Of a DNA stretch of 64,000 nucleotides, positions 17,555 through 28,596 are shown piece by piece. Origin of the DNA: Limimaricola pyoseonensis. Its GTDB lineage: Bacteria > Pseudomonadota > Alphaproteobacteria > Rhodobacterales > Rhodobacteraceae. The position numbers and the translations under genes were made by a program. The stretch spans positions 620,001 through 684,000 of the forward strand of contig NZ_FNAT01000002.1 of assembly GCF_900102015.1 (NCBI RefSeq). The letters run 5' to 3'. The first letter of the stretch is position 1. Each line of letters starts with the position of its first letter. The notes below the pieces were generated by a model. It was not told the DNA's origin and did not search any database. It saw only the letters and a program-made list of their open reading frames with translations.

Positions 17555-18964
17555 ATGCTGAACCCCGCCACCACCGAATTCATCGACACTCTGCGCGACC
17601 GGCTGCCCGAGGCTGCGTTCCGCGAGGCCGGCCCCGAGCACCTGCAGGAGCCGCGCGGCCGCTACACCGGGACGGGTCTGCTGCTCGCCCCGGGCTCGAC
17701 CGAGGAGGTCGCGACCATCCTCAGGGCCTGCCACGAGGCGCGCGTCGGCGTGGTGCCGCATGGCGGCGGCACCGGGCTGGTGGGCGGGCAGGTGATGCAG
17801 GAGGGCGCGACGCCGGTGATCCTGTCGCTCGCGCGGATGGACCGCATCCGCGACGTCTACCCGTCCGAGAACGTGCTGGTGGCCGAGGGCGGCGCGATCC
17901 TCGCCAACATCCAGTCGGCGGCGCGCGAGGCGGGGCGGATGTTCCCGCTGTCTCTGGCCTCCGAGGGGTCGGCCCGGATCGGCGGGCTGCTCGCGACCAA
18001 TGCCGGCGGGCTGAACGTGCTGCGCTACGGCAACGCCCGCGCCCAGTGCCTCGGGCTCGAAGTGGTGACGGCGCAGGGCGAGGTCTGGCACGGGCTGACG
18101 CGTCTCTACAAGGACAACACCGGCTACGACCTGCGCGACCTGATGATCGGCGCCGAGGGCACGCTTGGCATCATCACCGCCGCGGCGCTGCGCATGGCGC
18201 CGGTTCCGGCGGCGTCGGGCACGGCGCTGTTCCAGGTGGCCTCGCCGCGCGCCGCGCTCGACCTTCTGGCGCTGGCGCGCGACCGGGTGGGCGACAACGT
18301 TACCGCCTTCGAGCTGATCCACCGGCAGGGGCCGGAGTTCCTGGCCGAGACCGGGCTCGAGCCGCGCGTGCCGCTCGACCCGCTGCCCGACTGGATGGTG
18401 TTGGTCGAGCTGGGCCTGCCCGAGGGGCTGTCGCCGGAAGACAGCCTGACCGCGATCTTCGAGGCCGCGGTCGAGGCGGGGCTGTCGGAGGACGGCGTGA
18501 TCGCCTCGTCCGAGAGCCAGGCCGCGGCGCTCTGGGCGGTGCGCGAGACGATCCCCGAGGCCAACCGCCGGATCGGCTCGATCTCCTCGCACGACATCTC
18601 GGTGCCGCTCTCCAGCGTGCCCGACTTCATCGCCGAGGGCGGCCCTGCGCTGCGGGCGCTGGGCGACGTGCGGATCAACTGCTTCGGCCATCTGGGCGAC
18701 GGCAACCTGCACTACAACGTCTTTCCGCCCAAGGGCCGCTCGCGCGAGGACTACGAGCATATCCGCGCGAAGGTGAAGGAACTGGTGCACGACCTCGCGC
18801 ATGGCTTCGGCGGCTCGGTCAGCGCCGAGCACGGGATCGGCCGGCTCAAGGTCGGCGACCTCGAGCGTTACGGCGACCCGGCCAAGCTTTCGATGATGCG
18901 CGCGATCAAGGCCGCGCTCGACCCGCATGGCATCCTCAACCCCGGCGCGGTGCTGCGGGGCTGA
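17555..18964 (+). CDS. FAD-linked oxidase (D-2-hydroxyacid/glycolate dehydrogenase GlcD type)
   Basis: 469-residue flavoprotein. FAD-binding PCMH domain in the N-terminal half: VVPHGGGTGLVGGQV, LARMDRI, SLASEGSARIGGLLATNAGGLN and GAEGTLGIITAAAL. C-terminal FAD-oxidase domain: CFGHLGDGNLHYNVFPP carrying the metal-binding His, and SAEHGIGRLK. Such enzymes oxidise D-lactate, glycolate or D-2-hydroxyglutarate and pass electrons to quinone or ETF. No glcE or glcF partners follow, which favours a D-2-hydroxyglutarate or D-lactate dehydrogenase. AGAGGAG lies before the start. Confidence 0.9.
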   Translation: MLNPATTEFIDTLRDRLPEAAFREAGPEHLQEPRGRYTGTGLLLAPGSTEEVATILRACHEARVGVVPHGGGTGLVGGQVMQEGATPVILSLARMDRIRDVYPSENVLVAEGGAILANIQSAAREAGRMFPLSLASEGSARIGGLLATNAGGLNVLRYGNARAQCLGLEVVTAQGEVWHGLTRLYKDNTGYDLRDLMIGAEGTLGIITAAALRMAPVPAASGTALFQVASPRAALDLLALARDRVGDNVTAFELIHRQGPEFLAETGLEPRVPLDPLPDWMVLVELGLPEGLSPEDSLTAIFEAAVEAGLSEDGVIASSESQAAALWAVRETIPEANRRIGSISSHDISVPLSSVPDFIAEGGPALRALGDVRINCFGHLGDGNLHYNVFPPKGRSREDYEHIRAKVKELVHDLAHGFGGSVSAEHGIGRLKVGDLERYGDPAKLSMMRAIKAALDPHGILNPGAVLRG

Positions 18965-18979
18965 GAGCGGGCTTCCGGT

Positions 18980-19002
18980 CGAGAGGGCAGGGCGCCCTCT
19001 CG
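18980..19002 (+). terminator. Hairpin between convergent FAD-oxidase and apt genes
   Basis: Perfect 9-bp stem CGAGAGGGC/GCCCTCTCG with a 5-base loop, 16 bases after the FAD-oxidase stop and 23 bases from the apt stop on the other strand. It could serve both genes. Confidence 0.6.
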
Positions 19003-19024
19003 TCCTTCTCGGGTTGGAGGGGCG

Positions 19025-19555
19025 TCAGGCGCCCTCATAGGCGCAGAGCGCCTCGACCCGGTGGCCGAGGCCTTCCAGCAGCTTGCGGCCGCCGAGGTCC
19101 TTCAGGTCGATGATGAAGGCGCAGGCCACCACCTCGGCGCCGAGCCGCTCGATCAGCTTGATCCCGGCCTCGGCAGTGCCGCCCGTGGCCAGCAGGTCGT
19201 CGACCAGCAGCACCTTCTGGCCCTGATGCAGCGCGTCGTCATGCAGCTCGACCTCGGCCTCGCCGTATTCGAGCTTGTAGCTCTGGCCGATGGTGCGGCC
19301 GGGCAGCTTGCCCTTCTTGCGGATCGGCACGAAGCCGGTGCCCAGCCGGTCGGCCAGCGCGCCGCCCAGGATGAAGCCGCGCGCCTCGAGCCCGGCGACC
19401 GTGTCGATCTGCAGCCCCTCGCAGGCCTCGACCAGCCCCTCGATCGCGAGCCGCAGCCCGTCGCGGTCGGCGAAGAGCGTGGTCACGTCCCGGAACAGGA
19501 TGCCCTCATGCGGGAAGTCGGGGATGGTGCGGATGTAGTCGGTCACATGGGCCAT
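19025..19555 (-). CDS. apt: Adenine phosphoribosyltransferase
   Basis: 176-residue purine salvage enzyme making AMP from adenine and [21 protein letters not shown] at the N-terminus and the PRPP-binding loop [18 protein letters not shown] are diagnostic. [14 protein letters not shown] supplies the base-binding region. The start at 19555 gives the family's usual length; a longer in-frame extension has no conserved sequence. A TTGCAA-N16-TATTAG promoter lies about 84 bases upstream. Confidence 0.95.
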   Translation of the reverse strand: MAHVTDYIRTIPDFPHEGILFRDVTTLFADRDGLRLAIEGLVEACEGLQIDTVAGLEARGFILGGALADRLGTGFVPIRKKGKLPGRTIGQSYKLEYGEAEVELHDDALHQGQKVLLVDDLLATGGTAEAGIKLIERLGAEVVACAFIIDLKDLGGRKLLEGLGHRVEALCAYEGA

Positions 19556-19638
19556 TCGAGGGCTCCTCGGTCTTTTCGGTCCCGGGCAGGGGCGCCGCCC
19601 GGCATGGATCGAATCCCCGGCTTGGCCGAGAACCCGTC

Positions 19639-19666
19639 CTAATAGGCGCCTTCGGCCGGATTGCAA
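19639..19666 (-). promoter_or_regulatory. Sigma-70-like promoter of apt
   Basis: On the minus strand, -35 TTGCAA and -10 TATTAG are separated by 16 bases. The start codon of apt lies about 84 bases downstream. Confidence 0.5.
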
Positions 19667-19799
19667 AACCGCTATGCGCGCCGCGGGACGACGAAAAGCC
19701 CCGCTGCGGCCCGCATGCGCCGATTGCGGGTTTCGTCACGGGCCGCGACGGGCTATGCCCCCTACCGCATCCCGACCCCGCATCAGCGAAAGTGAGCCG

Positions 19800-21392
19800 A
19801 TGAGCCGATCACCTCTGGCCGTGCTGGCCAATGCCGTCTCTTCCGACAACGCCCCGGCGCTGCCCAAGAGCGCACCGGCCTACAAGACCGAGATCCTCTC
19901 CGGTCTCACGGTGGCGCTGGCGCTGGTGCCCGAGGCGGTGGCCTTCGCCTTCGTCGCCGGGGTCAACCCGCTGGTCGGGCTCTACGCGGCCTTCCTCGTC
20001 GGCCTGATCACCGCGCTGATCGGCGGCCGGCCGGGCATGATCTCGGGCGCGACCGGCGCGCTCGCGGTGGTCATGGTCAGCCTCGTGGCCGAGCACGGGG
20101 TCGAGTATCTCTTCGCCACCGTGGTGCTGATGGGGGTGCTGCAGGTTCTCGCCGGGGTGTTCAAGCTCGGCAAGTTCATGCGGCTGGTGCCGCACCCGGT
20201 GATGCTGGGCTTCGTCAACGGCCTGGCCATCGTCATCGGCCTGTCGCAGCTCGAGCAGTTCCACGACCCGGCCACCGGCGGCTACCTGTCGGGCATCCCG
20301 CTGGTGCTGATGCTGGCGCTGGTCGGGGTGACGATGTTCATCATCTGGATCATGCCGCGCTTCACCAAGGCGATCCCGGCGCCGCTCGCCGCGATCGGCA
20401 TCGTCGCCGCGCTGGTGATCGGCCTCGGCCTGCCGGTGCCGCGGGTGGGCGACCTCGCGCAGATTTCCGGCGGGCTGCCCGAGTTCTCGATCCCGATGGT
20501 GCCGCTCAACCTCGAGACGCTGGGCATCATCTTCCCCTACGCCGCGATCCTCGCCGCGATCGGCCTGATCGAGAGCCTGCTGACGCTGAACCTCGTCTCC
20601 GAGATCACCGGCAAGCGGGGCGGCGCCAGCCAGGAATGCGTGGCGCAGGGCGTGGCCAACGTGGTGACCGGCTTCTTCGGCGGCATGGGCGGCTGCGCGA
20701 TGATCGGCCAGTCGATGATCAACGTCTCCTCGGGCGGGCGCACCCGCCTCGCCGCCGCCTCGGCCGCGATCTTCCTGCTGTGCTTCATCCTCTTCGCCGC
20801 CCCGGTGATCGAGCAGATCCCGCTCGCCGCGCTGGTCGGCGTGATGTTCATGGTGGTGATCGGCACCTTCGCCTGGAACACCTTCCGGGTGATGCGCCGC
20901 GTGCCGCGCGTCGACAGCGTGGTGATCGTGCTGGTAACGGTGATCACCGTCTTCACCGACCTCGCCACCGCGGTGGTCGCGGGCGTGATCGTCTCGGCGC
21001 TGGCCTATGCCTGGCAGAACGCCACCCGGATCGGCGCGCGCACCTACCGCACCGATGACGGCGCCAAGGTCTACCAGGTGCAGGGGCCGCTGTTCTTCGG
21101 CTCGGCCGACGGCTTCTCCGAGCTGTTCCAGGTCGAGAACGACCCCGACCACGTGATCGTCGATTTCGAGAACAGCCGCGTCGCCGACCAGTCGGCGCTG
21201 GCCGCGATCGAGACCATGTCCGAGCGCTACACCAATGCCGGCAAGCGGCTGGTGCTGCGCCACCTCTCGCCCGACTGCCACGCGCTCCTGCGCCGCGCGG
21301 GCCAGCTCGTGGTCGAGAGCGACGACGACCCGGCCTACGGCGTCGCGGTGGATTACGACGTGCAGCCCGGCGCGCTGGGCGGCGGGCACTGA
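19800..21392 (+). CDS. SulP family anion transporter with STAS domain
   Basis: 530-residue SLC26/SulP permease for sulfate, bicarbonate or another anion. About ten to twelve helices are visible. The SulP signature region is [20 protein letters not shown] with [12 protein letters not shown]. The [19 protein letters not shown] and [16 protein letters not shown] loops are conserved. The C-terminal ~90 residues form the cytoplasmic STAS domain ([13 protein letters not shown]...[20 protein letters not shown]). The start at 19800 precedes the N-terminal cytoplasmic segment. The substrate cannot be told from sequence. Confidence 0.92.
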   Translation: MSRSPLAVLANAVSSDNAPALPKSAPAYKTEILSGLTVALALVPEAVAFAFVAGVNPLVGLYAAFLVGLITALIGGRPGMISGATGALAVVMVSLVAEHGVEYLFATVVLMGVLQVLAGVFKLGKFMRLVPHPVMLGFVNGLAIVIGLSQLEQFHDPATGGYLSGIPLVLMLALVGVTMFIIWIMPRFTKAIPAPLAAIGIVAALVIGLGLPVPRVGDLAQISGGLPEFSIPMVPLNLETLGIIFPYAAILAAIGLIESLLTLNLVSEITGKRGGASQECVAQGVANVVTGFFGGMGGCAMIGQSMINVSSGGRTRLAAASAAIFLLCFILFAAPVIEQIPLAALVGVMFMVVIGTFAWNTFRVMRRVPRVDSVVIVLVTVITVFTDLATAVVAGVIVSALAYAWQNATRIGARTYRTDDGAKVYQVQGPLFFGSADGFSELFQVENDPDHVIVDFENSRVADQSALAAIETMSERYTNAGKRLVLRHLSPDCHALLRRAGQLVVESDDDPAYGVAVDYDVQPGALGGGH

Positions 21393-21445
21393 AGGCCCGC
21401 CCGCATGGCCGCGGGGCCATGCGCGTCTTCGGGGGTGATGTCGCG

Positions 21446-21471
21446 AGGGGCGGTCCGGTCGGGCCGCCCCT
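21446..21471. terminator. Bidirectional hairpin between SulP and flavin reductase genes
   Basis: 8-bp perfect stem AGGGGCGG/CCGCCCCT within a longer imperfect palindrome beginning CGCGA and ending TTCGCG. It lies between two convergent genes, just before the stop of the flavin reductase gene at 21478. Confidence 0.55.
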
Positions 21472-21477
21472 TCGCGC

Positions 21478-22083
21478 TTACTGGCCGGGGCGGGTCAGGC
21501 TGAAGAGCTCGGTCACGCGGGCATAGTCGCGGTAGCCGAGGCGGGCGAGCGGCTGGAAGGTGGTCACGTCGAAGCGGCCCTCGACGATGCAGTCGTCGCG
21601 CATGTGCACGCCGGTCACCTCGCCGATGGCCATGAAGTTGTGCTCGCCCTCCAGCTCGACGATCTTCACCAGCCGGCATTCGAGCGAGGCCGGTGCATTC
21701 GCCACGCGCGAACAGGCGATGGTCTGGCACTCCGCGCGCTCGATCCCGGCCTTGGCGAACTCGTCCTCTTCCTTGGGCCAGGGGCCGGAGCTCACGTTCA
21801 TCACGTCGCGCGCCGCGTATTCGACGATGTTGACGCAGAACTGCTCCGTCTCGCGGATGTTGAACATGGTGTCCTTCGACCAGTCGCGGTCGGACTTGGC
21901 CGAGGTCGAGGCGAACATCACCTGCGGCGGCACGTAGGCCACGGCGTTGAAGAAGGAGTAGGGGGCGAGGTTCTCGCTGCCGTCGCTGCCGCGGGTCGAG
22001 ACCCAGGCGATGGGACGCGGCGAGACGATGGCGTTGAACGGGTTGTGCGGCAGGCCGTGGCCATCCTCGGGGCGGTAGAACAT
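21478..22083 (-). CDS. Flavin reductase-like FMN-binding protein (DIM6/NtaB type)
   Basis: 201-residue split-barrel flavoprotein. NPFNAIVSPRPIAWVSTRG, NLAPYSFFNAVAYVPPQVMF and DTMFNIRETEQFCVNIV are typical of the flavin reductase-like domain. LVKIVELEGEHNFMAIGEVTGVHM follows in the second half. Members reduce FMN for partner monooxygenases or act as FMN-binding oxidoreductases; no monooxygenase partner is adjacent. The start at 22083 has an AGGAGGAG. A much longer in-frame stretch upstream is not coding and is antisense to the next gene. Confidence 0.88.
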   Translation of the reverse strand: MFYRPEDGHGLPHNPFNAIVSPRPIAWVSTRGSDGSENLAPYSFFNAVAYVPPQVMFASTSAKSDRDWSKDTMFNIRETEQFCVNIVEYAARDVMNVSSGPWPKEEDEFAKAGIERAECQTIACSRVANAPASLECRLVKIVELEGEHNFMAIGEVTGVHMRDDCIVEGRFDVTTFQPLARLGYRDYARVTELFSLTRPGQ

Positions 22084-22226
22084 GCGGGAACTCCTCCTTG
22101 GTCGCCGCATGGGTAGCGAGGCGGGGCGGCCGGGTCCAGAGCGGCGGTTTGCACCGCCGATCCGCCATGCTAGGCCGCGCGCGCGGCGCGTGCGCCGCCG
22201 GGAAGGACCCGGGCAGGGAGGGGCGG

Positions 22227-22715
22227 ATGGCCGAGATCGCGCAGGAGCGGGCAGAGGATCACTGGGAGGTCGAGGCGCTCTACGACCTGTGCTTCGCGCC
22301 CGGGCGCGAGGCGCTGTCCTCCTACCGGCTGCGCGACGGCGTGGCCAAGGTCGCGCGGCTCTGCCTCGTCGCGCGGGGCCGCGCCGGCGAGGTGGCCGGC
22401 GCGATCCGCACATGGCCGGTCCGGGTCGGCAGCGTTCCGGCCCTGCTGCTCGGCCCCGTGGCCGTCCACCCGACCCGGCAGGGCGAGGGCCTGGGCGGGC
22501 TGCTGATCCTCGACGTGATCGAGCGCGCCCGCGCCGACGGCCACCCCCGGATGCTGCTGGTGGGCGACGCGCCCTATTACGGGCGCTTCGGCTTCTCGCG
22601 GCTCGAAGGCGTGACCATGCCGCCGCCGACCAACCCCGAGCGGGTGCTGGGCATCGCGCTCGAGGACGGCGCCTGGGGCGGGGTGAGCGGCGAAGTCCTG
22701 CGCGCCGGAGATTGA
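22227..22715 (+). CDS. GNAT acetyltransferase (YhbS-like)
   Basis: 162-residue N-acetyltransferase. LLLGPVAVHPTRQGEGLGGL is the acetyl-CoA binding motif A, preceded by AGAIRTWPVRVG and followed by LLVGDAPYYGRFGFSRL, the combination seen in YhbS-type proteins. GGGAGGGG precedes the start at 22227. The target is unknown. It is divergent from the flavin reductase gene and 32 bases upstream of the EcsC gene. Confidence 0.86.
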   Translation: MAEIAQERAEDHWEVEALYDLCFAPGREALSSYRLRDGVAKVARLCLVARGRAGEVAGAIRTWPVRVGSVPALLLGPVAVHPTRQGEGLGGLLILDVIERARADGHPRMLLVGDAPYYGRFGFSRLEGVTMPPPTNPERVLGIALEDGAWGGVSGEVLRAGD

Positions 22716-22747
22716 AAAGCCGCGCGGAGCGCACCATTTTTCCGGGC

Positions 22748-23563
22748 ATGAGCCCGCACCGCATCAAGGAAATCAATCCCGAACACCCGCCCGCGCCGCT
22801 CAGCGCCGAGGCGCGCGAGCAGATCGGCGCGCTGGCCGCGCGGCAGGCGCGGGCCGGCGGCGCGCTGATGCGGATCATCAACCTCGCGGGCGACCGGGTC
22901 GAGCACGGGCTGAAGCTGATGCCGCCGCCCGCCCGCAAGCGGGTCGAGGCGGCCGCGCGCGGCGCGCTGGCGCGCAGCTACGACCTCGCCAGCCGGTCGC
23001 GCGGCCCCGGCGCCGCCGCGCTCGAGGCGCGCTTCGGCTCGGACCGGGCGCACCGGGCGATGGCGACGCTGTCGGGCGCGCTGGGCGGGATCGGCGGCAT
23101 GACCACGGCGCTGGCCGAGCTGCCGGTGGCCACGACGATGATCTTCCGCGCCGTGCAGGGCGTGGCCGCGCAATACGGCGAGGACCCGGCAAGCCCCGAG
23201 ACCCGCGCCGAATGCCTGCGCGTCTTCGGCGCCGGCGGGCCGGGCGAAGGCGACGAGGGCATCGACACCGCCTTTCTCGGCGCGCGGCTGGGGCTCTCTG
23301 GCGTCGCCGTCAACCGGCTGATCGCCAAGGTCGCGCCGCGCTTCGCGGCCGTGCTGGGCCAGAAGCTCGCGGGCCAGGCGGTGCCGATCCTCGGCGCGGC
23401 CGCGGGGGCGGGCACGAACTACGCCTTCATCGACTACTACGTCGAGGTGGCGCACGTGCATTTCGGGCTGCGACGGCTGGCGCGCGCGCATGGCGACGAG
23501 CAGGTGCTCGACGCCTTCCACGACGCGCTGGCACGCCGCCGCATGCCGCGCCGCCGGTTCTAG
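22748..23563 (+). CDS. EcsC family protein
   Basis: 271-residue protein related to Bacillus EcsC. The core has repeated Gly/Ala-rich amphipathic segments ([37 protein letters not shown], given here only as its pattern of two helices) and [18 protein letters not shown] near the C-terminus, the EcsC hallmark. It probably associates with the membrane; biochemical function is unknown. The start at 22748 lies 32 bases after the GNAT gene. Its TAG stop shares a CTAG with the TAG of the convergent arsH. Confidence 0.85.
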   Translation: MSPHRIKEINPEHPPAPLSAEAREQIGALAARQARAGGALMRIINLAGDRVEHGLKLMPPPARKRVEAAARGALARSYDLASRSRGPGAAALEARFGSDRAHRAMATLSGALGGIGGMTTALAELPVATTMIFRAVQGVAAQYGEDPASPETRAECLRVFGAGGPGEGDEGIDTAFLGARLGLSGVAVNRLIAKVAPRFAAVLGQKLAGQAVPILGAAAGAGTNYAFIDYYVEVAHVHFGLRRLARAHGDEQVLDAFHDALARRRMPRRRF

Positions 23564-24267
23564 ATGCCTGCGGTGTTCACCCGCTTCGACAGCTCCGCCG
23601 CCGTCTCGACCCGCTCGGAATAGCGGTCGGTCAGGGCGGGGCGGCCGCGGGTCATGTAGGTGAACTTCACCAGCTCCTCCATGACGTCGACGATCCGGTT
23701 GTAATAGGGCGAGGGCTTCATCCGCCCCGCCTCGTCGAACTCGCTCCAGGCCTTGGCGACCGAGGACTGGTTCGGGATCGTCACCATCCGCATCCAGCGC
23801 CCGAGCACCCGCATCTGGTTGAGCGCGTTGAAGCTCTGCGAGCCGCCGCTGACCTGGCACAGCGCCAGCGTCTTGCCCTGCGTCGGCCGCACGCTGCCGA
23901 CCGAGAGCGGGATCCAATCGATCTGCGCCTTGAGGATGCCGGTCATCGCGCCGTGCCGCTCGGGGCTCGACCAGACCATGCCCTCGGACCAGCCGGCCAG
24001 CTCGCGCAGCTCGGCCACCTTGGGGTGATCCTCGGGGGCGGCGTCGGGCAGGGGCAGGCCGGCGGGGTCGAAGATCCGCACCTCGGCCCCGAAGTGCCGC
24101 AGCAGCCGCGCCGCCTCTTCGGCGACGAAGCGCGAATAGGAGCGTTCGCGCAGGCTACCGTAGAGGATCAGGATGCGCGGCGCATGGCCGGGATCGCCGG
24201 GCGCGGCATAGAGCGCCGGGTCGATCGGCGGCATCCGGTCGTGGTCGAGATGGGGCAGGTCGGTCAC
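23560..24267 (-). CDS. arsH: ArsH, NADPH-dependent FMN reductase
   Basis: 235-residue flavoprotein that oxidises trivalent organoarsenicals. [20 protein letters not shown] is the FMN-binding start of ArsH, and [42 protein letters not shown] and [10 protein letters not shown] are diagnostic. The N-terminal ~28-residue extension is also usual. No arsR, arsB, arsC or acr3 gene is in the window. Instead the gene has its own TTGACA promoter overlapped by a palindrome, so it seems to be regulated on its own, perhaps by an ArsR encoded elsewhere. Confidence 0.94.
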   Translation of the reverse strand: MTDLPHLDHDRMPPIDPALYAAPGDPGHAPRILILYGSLRERSYSRFVAEEAARLLRHFGAEVRIFDPAGLPLPDAAPEDHPKVAELRELAGWSEGMVWSSPERHGAMTGILKAQIDWIPLSVGSVRPTQGKTLALCQVSGGSQSFNALNQMRVLGRWMRMVTIPNQSSVAKAWSEFDEAGRMKPSPYYNRIVDVMEELVKFTYMTRGRPALTDRYSERVETAAELSKRVNTAGI

Positions 24268-24279
24268 GGCGCGTTCCTC

Positions 24280-24307
24280 ATATCCATATTTCCGGATTTA
24301 TGGATAT
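24280..24307 (-). promoter_or_regulatory. Palindromic operator upstream of arsH
   Basis: Perfect 9-base arms ATATCCATA and TATGGATAT flank TTTCCGGATT, 13 bases before the arsH ATG. The palindrome covers the likely -10 region, so a bound repressor would block transcription. ArsR-family control is inferred from the gene, not from a known consensus match. Confidence 0.6.
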
Positions 24308-24322
24308 AAAGCGCCGTGTCAA
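24295..24322 (-). promoter_or_regulatory. Promoter of arsH
   Basis: On the minus strand a perfect -35 TTGACA (24317-24322) is followed after 16 bases by TAAATC (24295-24300). The -10 element lies inside the palindrome. Confidence 0.5.
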
Positions 24323-24332
24323 GCGGCCCGCG

Positions 24333-26588
24333 TCACATCAGCCAGCCCTGCGAGGTCAGCCACTTGGTGACGGCGGGGCGGACCGATTCGTCGCCGGCGG
24401 CGCGGGATTCGTCGATCACCGAGCGCAGCGTCTCGAGGTTGCAGTGCCGGATCAGGTGCTTGACCGGCCCGACCGAGGCCGGCCGCATCGACAGCGTGCG
24501 GAAGCCCAGCGCCGCGAGGCAGAGCGCCTCCATCGGCCGGCCGGCATCCTCGCCGCAGAACGACACCGGCGTCCCGGCCGAGCGGGCCCGGGCGAGGATG
24601 TGGTCGAGGAAGGACATGAAGCTCACGTCGAGCGTGTCGTAGCGCCGGCGCACCCGCTCGTTCTCGCGGTCGGCGGCGAAGTAGAACTGCTTGAGATCGT
24701 TGCCGCCGACCGAGAGGAAGTCGACCTCGTGGAAGAAGCTGTCGGGCGCCCAGGCGAGGCTGGGCGTCTCGAGCATCGCGCCGACCTCGACCGTCTCGGG
24801 CAGCGGGTGGCCGAGGATCCGCTCGCGCTCCATCGCCTTGTCGAACTCGGCCCGCGCGGTGCGGAACTCCGAGGGCTGGGCGATGAAGGGAAACATCACC
24901 GATAGCGGCCGGCCATTGGCGGCGCGGATCAGCGCCTGCAGCTGCATCCGGAGCACGCCCGGCTTGTCGAGCCCGACCCGGATCGCGCGCCAGCCCATCG
25001 CCGGGTTCGGCTCGTCATTGGGCTTCATGTAGCTCAGCACCTTGTCCGAGCCGATGTCGAGCGTGCGGAAGGCGACGCGCTTGCCGTCGGCCGAATCCAT
25101 CACCCGCGCATAGAGCGCCGACAGCTCGGCGCGCTTGGGCATCTTGTTGCGGATCAGGAACTGCAGCTCGGTGCGGAACAGCCCGACCCCCTCGGCGCCC
25201 GACCCCTTGAGCGAGGGCAGGTCGGCCATCAGCCCGGCATTCATGTGCAGCGACACGGTGGTGCCGCACAGCGCCTCGGCCTTCAGGTCGCGGATCGAGG
25301 CGTAGCGCTCGAGCGCGCGCGCCTGCATCGCGATCTTGTCGCGGAAGGCGGTCTTCACCGTCTCCTCGGGGCGCAGATGCACCGCGCCCTGGTCGCCGTC
25401 GACCAGGATCACGTCGCCGTTCAGCGCCTCGGAGGTGATGTTCTTGGCATGGATCACTAGCGGGATCGCCCAGGCCCGCGCCACGATCGCGGCATGGCTG
25501 CCGACCGATCCGTCCTCGAGCACGATGCCCTTGAGCTTCTTGCCGTATTCCAGGAGCTCGCCGGGCCCGATGTTGCGCGCGACCAGCACCGGGTTCTCCG
25601 GCATCTCGGCGCCGGTGTCGCGGCCCTGGCCGGTGAGGATGCGCAAGAGCCGGTTCGACAGGTCGTCGAGATCCGACAGCCGCTCGCGCATGTAGTGGTC
25701 GCCCGAGCGGTTCATGCGCGAGCGCGCCAGCGACTGCTCCTTCTCGACCGCGGCCTCGGCCGAGAGGCCGCTCTCGATGTCCTCCTCCATGCGCCGCATC
25801 CAGCTGCGCGAATTGGCGAACATGCGGTAGGTCTCGAGCACCTGCACCTGGTCGGGGTTGGCGGTGGCCGCGCCCGAGAGCAGGTCGTCGACCGTGACGC
25901 GCAGCTCGTCCACCGCGTCGCGCAGGCGCTGCACCTCCACCGCCGGGTCCTCGGCGATCGGGTTGGTGACGACGACGCGCGGCTCGTGCAGCCAGACCCG
26001 GCCCTCGGCCGCGCCCTCCTGCCCGGTGGTGCCGCGGAACATCACCGCCTGCTGGTGGCGGGCCGAGAGCGCCGCGCCGGTGTCGACGAAGGCGCCGAGC
26101 TCGGTCATCTCCGCGAGCACCATCGCCACCACCTCGAGCGCGTAAACCTCGTCGGTGGTGAACTGGCGCGCCGATTTCGACTGCACCACGAGCACGCCCA
26201 TCGGCTCGCCCAGCCGCTGGATCGGCACGCCGCAGAAGCTCGAATAGCGCTCTTCGCCGGTCTCGGGCATGTAGCGAAAGCCCGGCTCGGCCGGGGCGTC
26301 GGCGGTGTTGACCACCTGTCGCGTGCGGGCGGTGCGCCCCACGAGACCCTCGCCCAGCCGCATCCGGGTCTGGTGCACGGCCTCGGGCTTGAGGCCCTCG
26401 GTGGCGCAGAGCTCGAGCGTGTCGGCGTCACGGAACAGGTAGATCGAGCAGACCTCGGTCTTCATCGACGAGGCGATCAGCCCGACGATGCGGTCGAGCC
26501 GCGCCTGGCCGGCGCCGCCCTCGGCCATCACGGCCGAGAGCCGACCCAGAAGCTTGCGGCTTTCGGATTCCACCAGTCGATCGGCCAT
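24333..26588 (-). CDS. ptsP: PEP-protein phosphotransferase PtsP (EI-Ntr)
   Basis: 751-residue first enzyme of the nitrogen-type phosphotransferase relay. An N-terminal GAF domain (about residues 1-160, with LRLGEGLVGRTARTRQVVNT) is followed by the EI N-terminal region. The swivelling phospho-His domain has GSVGSHAAIVARAW with catalytic His365. The PEP-binding barrel has GVGLFRTELQFL, FRTLDIGSDKVL, MLETPS and FLSVGGNDL...SFCGEDAG. It passes phosphate to NPr and EIIA-Ntr, affecting carbon, nitrogen or potassium regulation. lysC lies just upstream on the same strand, an arrangement conserved in related bacteria. Confidence 0.95.
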   Translation of the reverse strand: MADRLVESESRKLLGRLSAVMAEGGAGQARLDRIVGLIASSMKTEVCSIYLFRDADTLELCATEGLKPEAVHQTRMRLGEGLVGRTARTRQVVNTADAPAEPGFRYMPETGEERYSSFCGVPIQRLGEPMGVLVVQSKSARQFTTDEVYALEVVAMVLAEMTELGAFVDTGAALSARHQQAVMFRGTTGQEGAAEGRVWLHEPRVVVTNPIAEDPAVEVQRLRDAVDELRVTVDDLLSGAATANPDQVQVLETYRMFANSRSWMRRMEEDIESGLSAEAAVEKEQSLARSRMNRSGDHYMRERLSDLDDLSNRLLRILTGQGRDTGAEMPENPVLVARNIGPGELLEYGKKLKGIVLEDGSVGSHAAIVARAWAIPLVIHAKNITSEALNGDVILVDGDQGAVHLRPEETVKTAFRDKIAMQARALERYASIRDLKAEALCGTTVSLHMNAGLMADLPSLKGSGAEGVGLFRTELQFLIRNKMPKRAELSALYARVMDSADGKRVAFRTLDIGSDKVLSYMKPNDEPNPAMGWRAIRVGLDKPGVLRMQLQALIRAANGRPLSVMFPFIAQPSEFRTARAEFDKAMERERILGHPLPETVEVGAMLETPSLAWAPDSFFHEVDFLSVGGNDLKQFYFAADRENERVRRRYDTLDVSFMSFLDHILARARSAGTPVSFCGEDAGRPMEALCLAALGFRTLSMRPASVGPVKHLIRHCNLETLRSVIDESRAAGDESVRPAVTKWLTSQGWLM

Positions 26589-26632
26589 CGCCGCCCTCTT
26601 CCCGCCGCCCGTGCCGGGGGGAGTGGTCCCGG

Positions 26633-27871
<1,239 letters not shown>

Positions 27872-27938
27872 GCTTTCCCCCGCGCAGATTCCGGCGTCCT
27901 CATAGCGAGGGGGGGACGCGAGGGCAATGTCCGGCGGC

Positions 27939-28364
27939 TCAGTTCGTGCGACGGCGCGGCGCGAAGGGCAGGGGGGCGACCGGGATTCCGTCCTCGATCA
28001 GGCGGCGCGCCTCCTCGGGCTTGGCCTCGCCGTGGATCGCGCGTTCGGGGCTGCGGCCCTCGTGCATGTCGCGGGCCTCGCGGGCGAAGGCGTCGCCGAC
28101 ATAGTCGGAGTTCGCCTCCACCTTGCGCCTCAGTTCGGCCATCGCGCGCTCGAGCGGCGTGCCGGGCTCTGACAGCCGGCGCGGCTGGCGCGGCGCCTCG
28201 CTTTCCTTCACCGACGGGGCCATCAGCGCCTTGGTGACCCGCGCGTCGCCGCAGACGGCGCAGGACAGCTGCCCGGCCTTCTCCAGCGCGTCATAGGCGC
28301 TCGCGGAGGCGAACCAGCTGTCGAAGGCGTGGCCGTTCTTGCAGGTGAGGTCGTAGCGGATCAT
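27939..28364 (-). CDS. DUF1178 family protein
   Basis: 141-residue protein starting MIRYDLTCKNGHAFDSWF, with CAVCG some 35 residues later; the Cys and His pairs could bind a metal. The start and the middle block VTKALMAPSV are characteristic of DUF1178, common in alphaproteobacteria and without known function. The C-terminal part (HEGRSPERAIHGEAKPEEAR, then GIPVAPLPF) also fits. It is divergent from the deacetylase gene. Confidence 0.87.
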   Translation of the reverse strand: MIRYDLTCKNGHAFDSWFASASAYDALEKAGQLSCAVCGDARVTKALMAPSVKESEAPRQPRRLSEPGTPLERAMAELRRKVEANSDYVGDAFAREARDMHEGRSPERAIHGEAKPEEARRLIEDGIPVAPLPFAPRRRTN

Positions 28365-28596
28365 GTCGAAAGCCCCGATGGATGAACTTCAGATAGGTCG
28401 CCGCCGCGCCGGATGCAAAGCACGCCCGATCACGCGGCCCGGCGCGGTGGCACGAAGGCCGCATCCGGTGGGTGGTTCGGCCGCGGCGCGGCGTTTCGCG
28501 GCGAAACGGCGCGGCTGCGGCAGGCTGCCGGGCTGGCCGCGCCGCGTGCCGTGCTATCTCGGGACGGGACGCGGGACGACGGGCATGGGAGACGGC

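Noticed and set aside
22755-22785. FNR-type box near the EcsC start
   Set aside because: ATCAA occurs twice here, but within the coding sequence and not in the TTGAT-N4-ATCAA arrangement.
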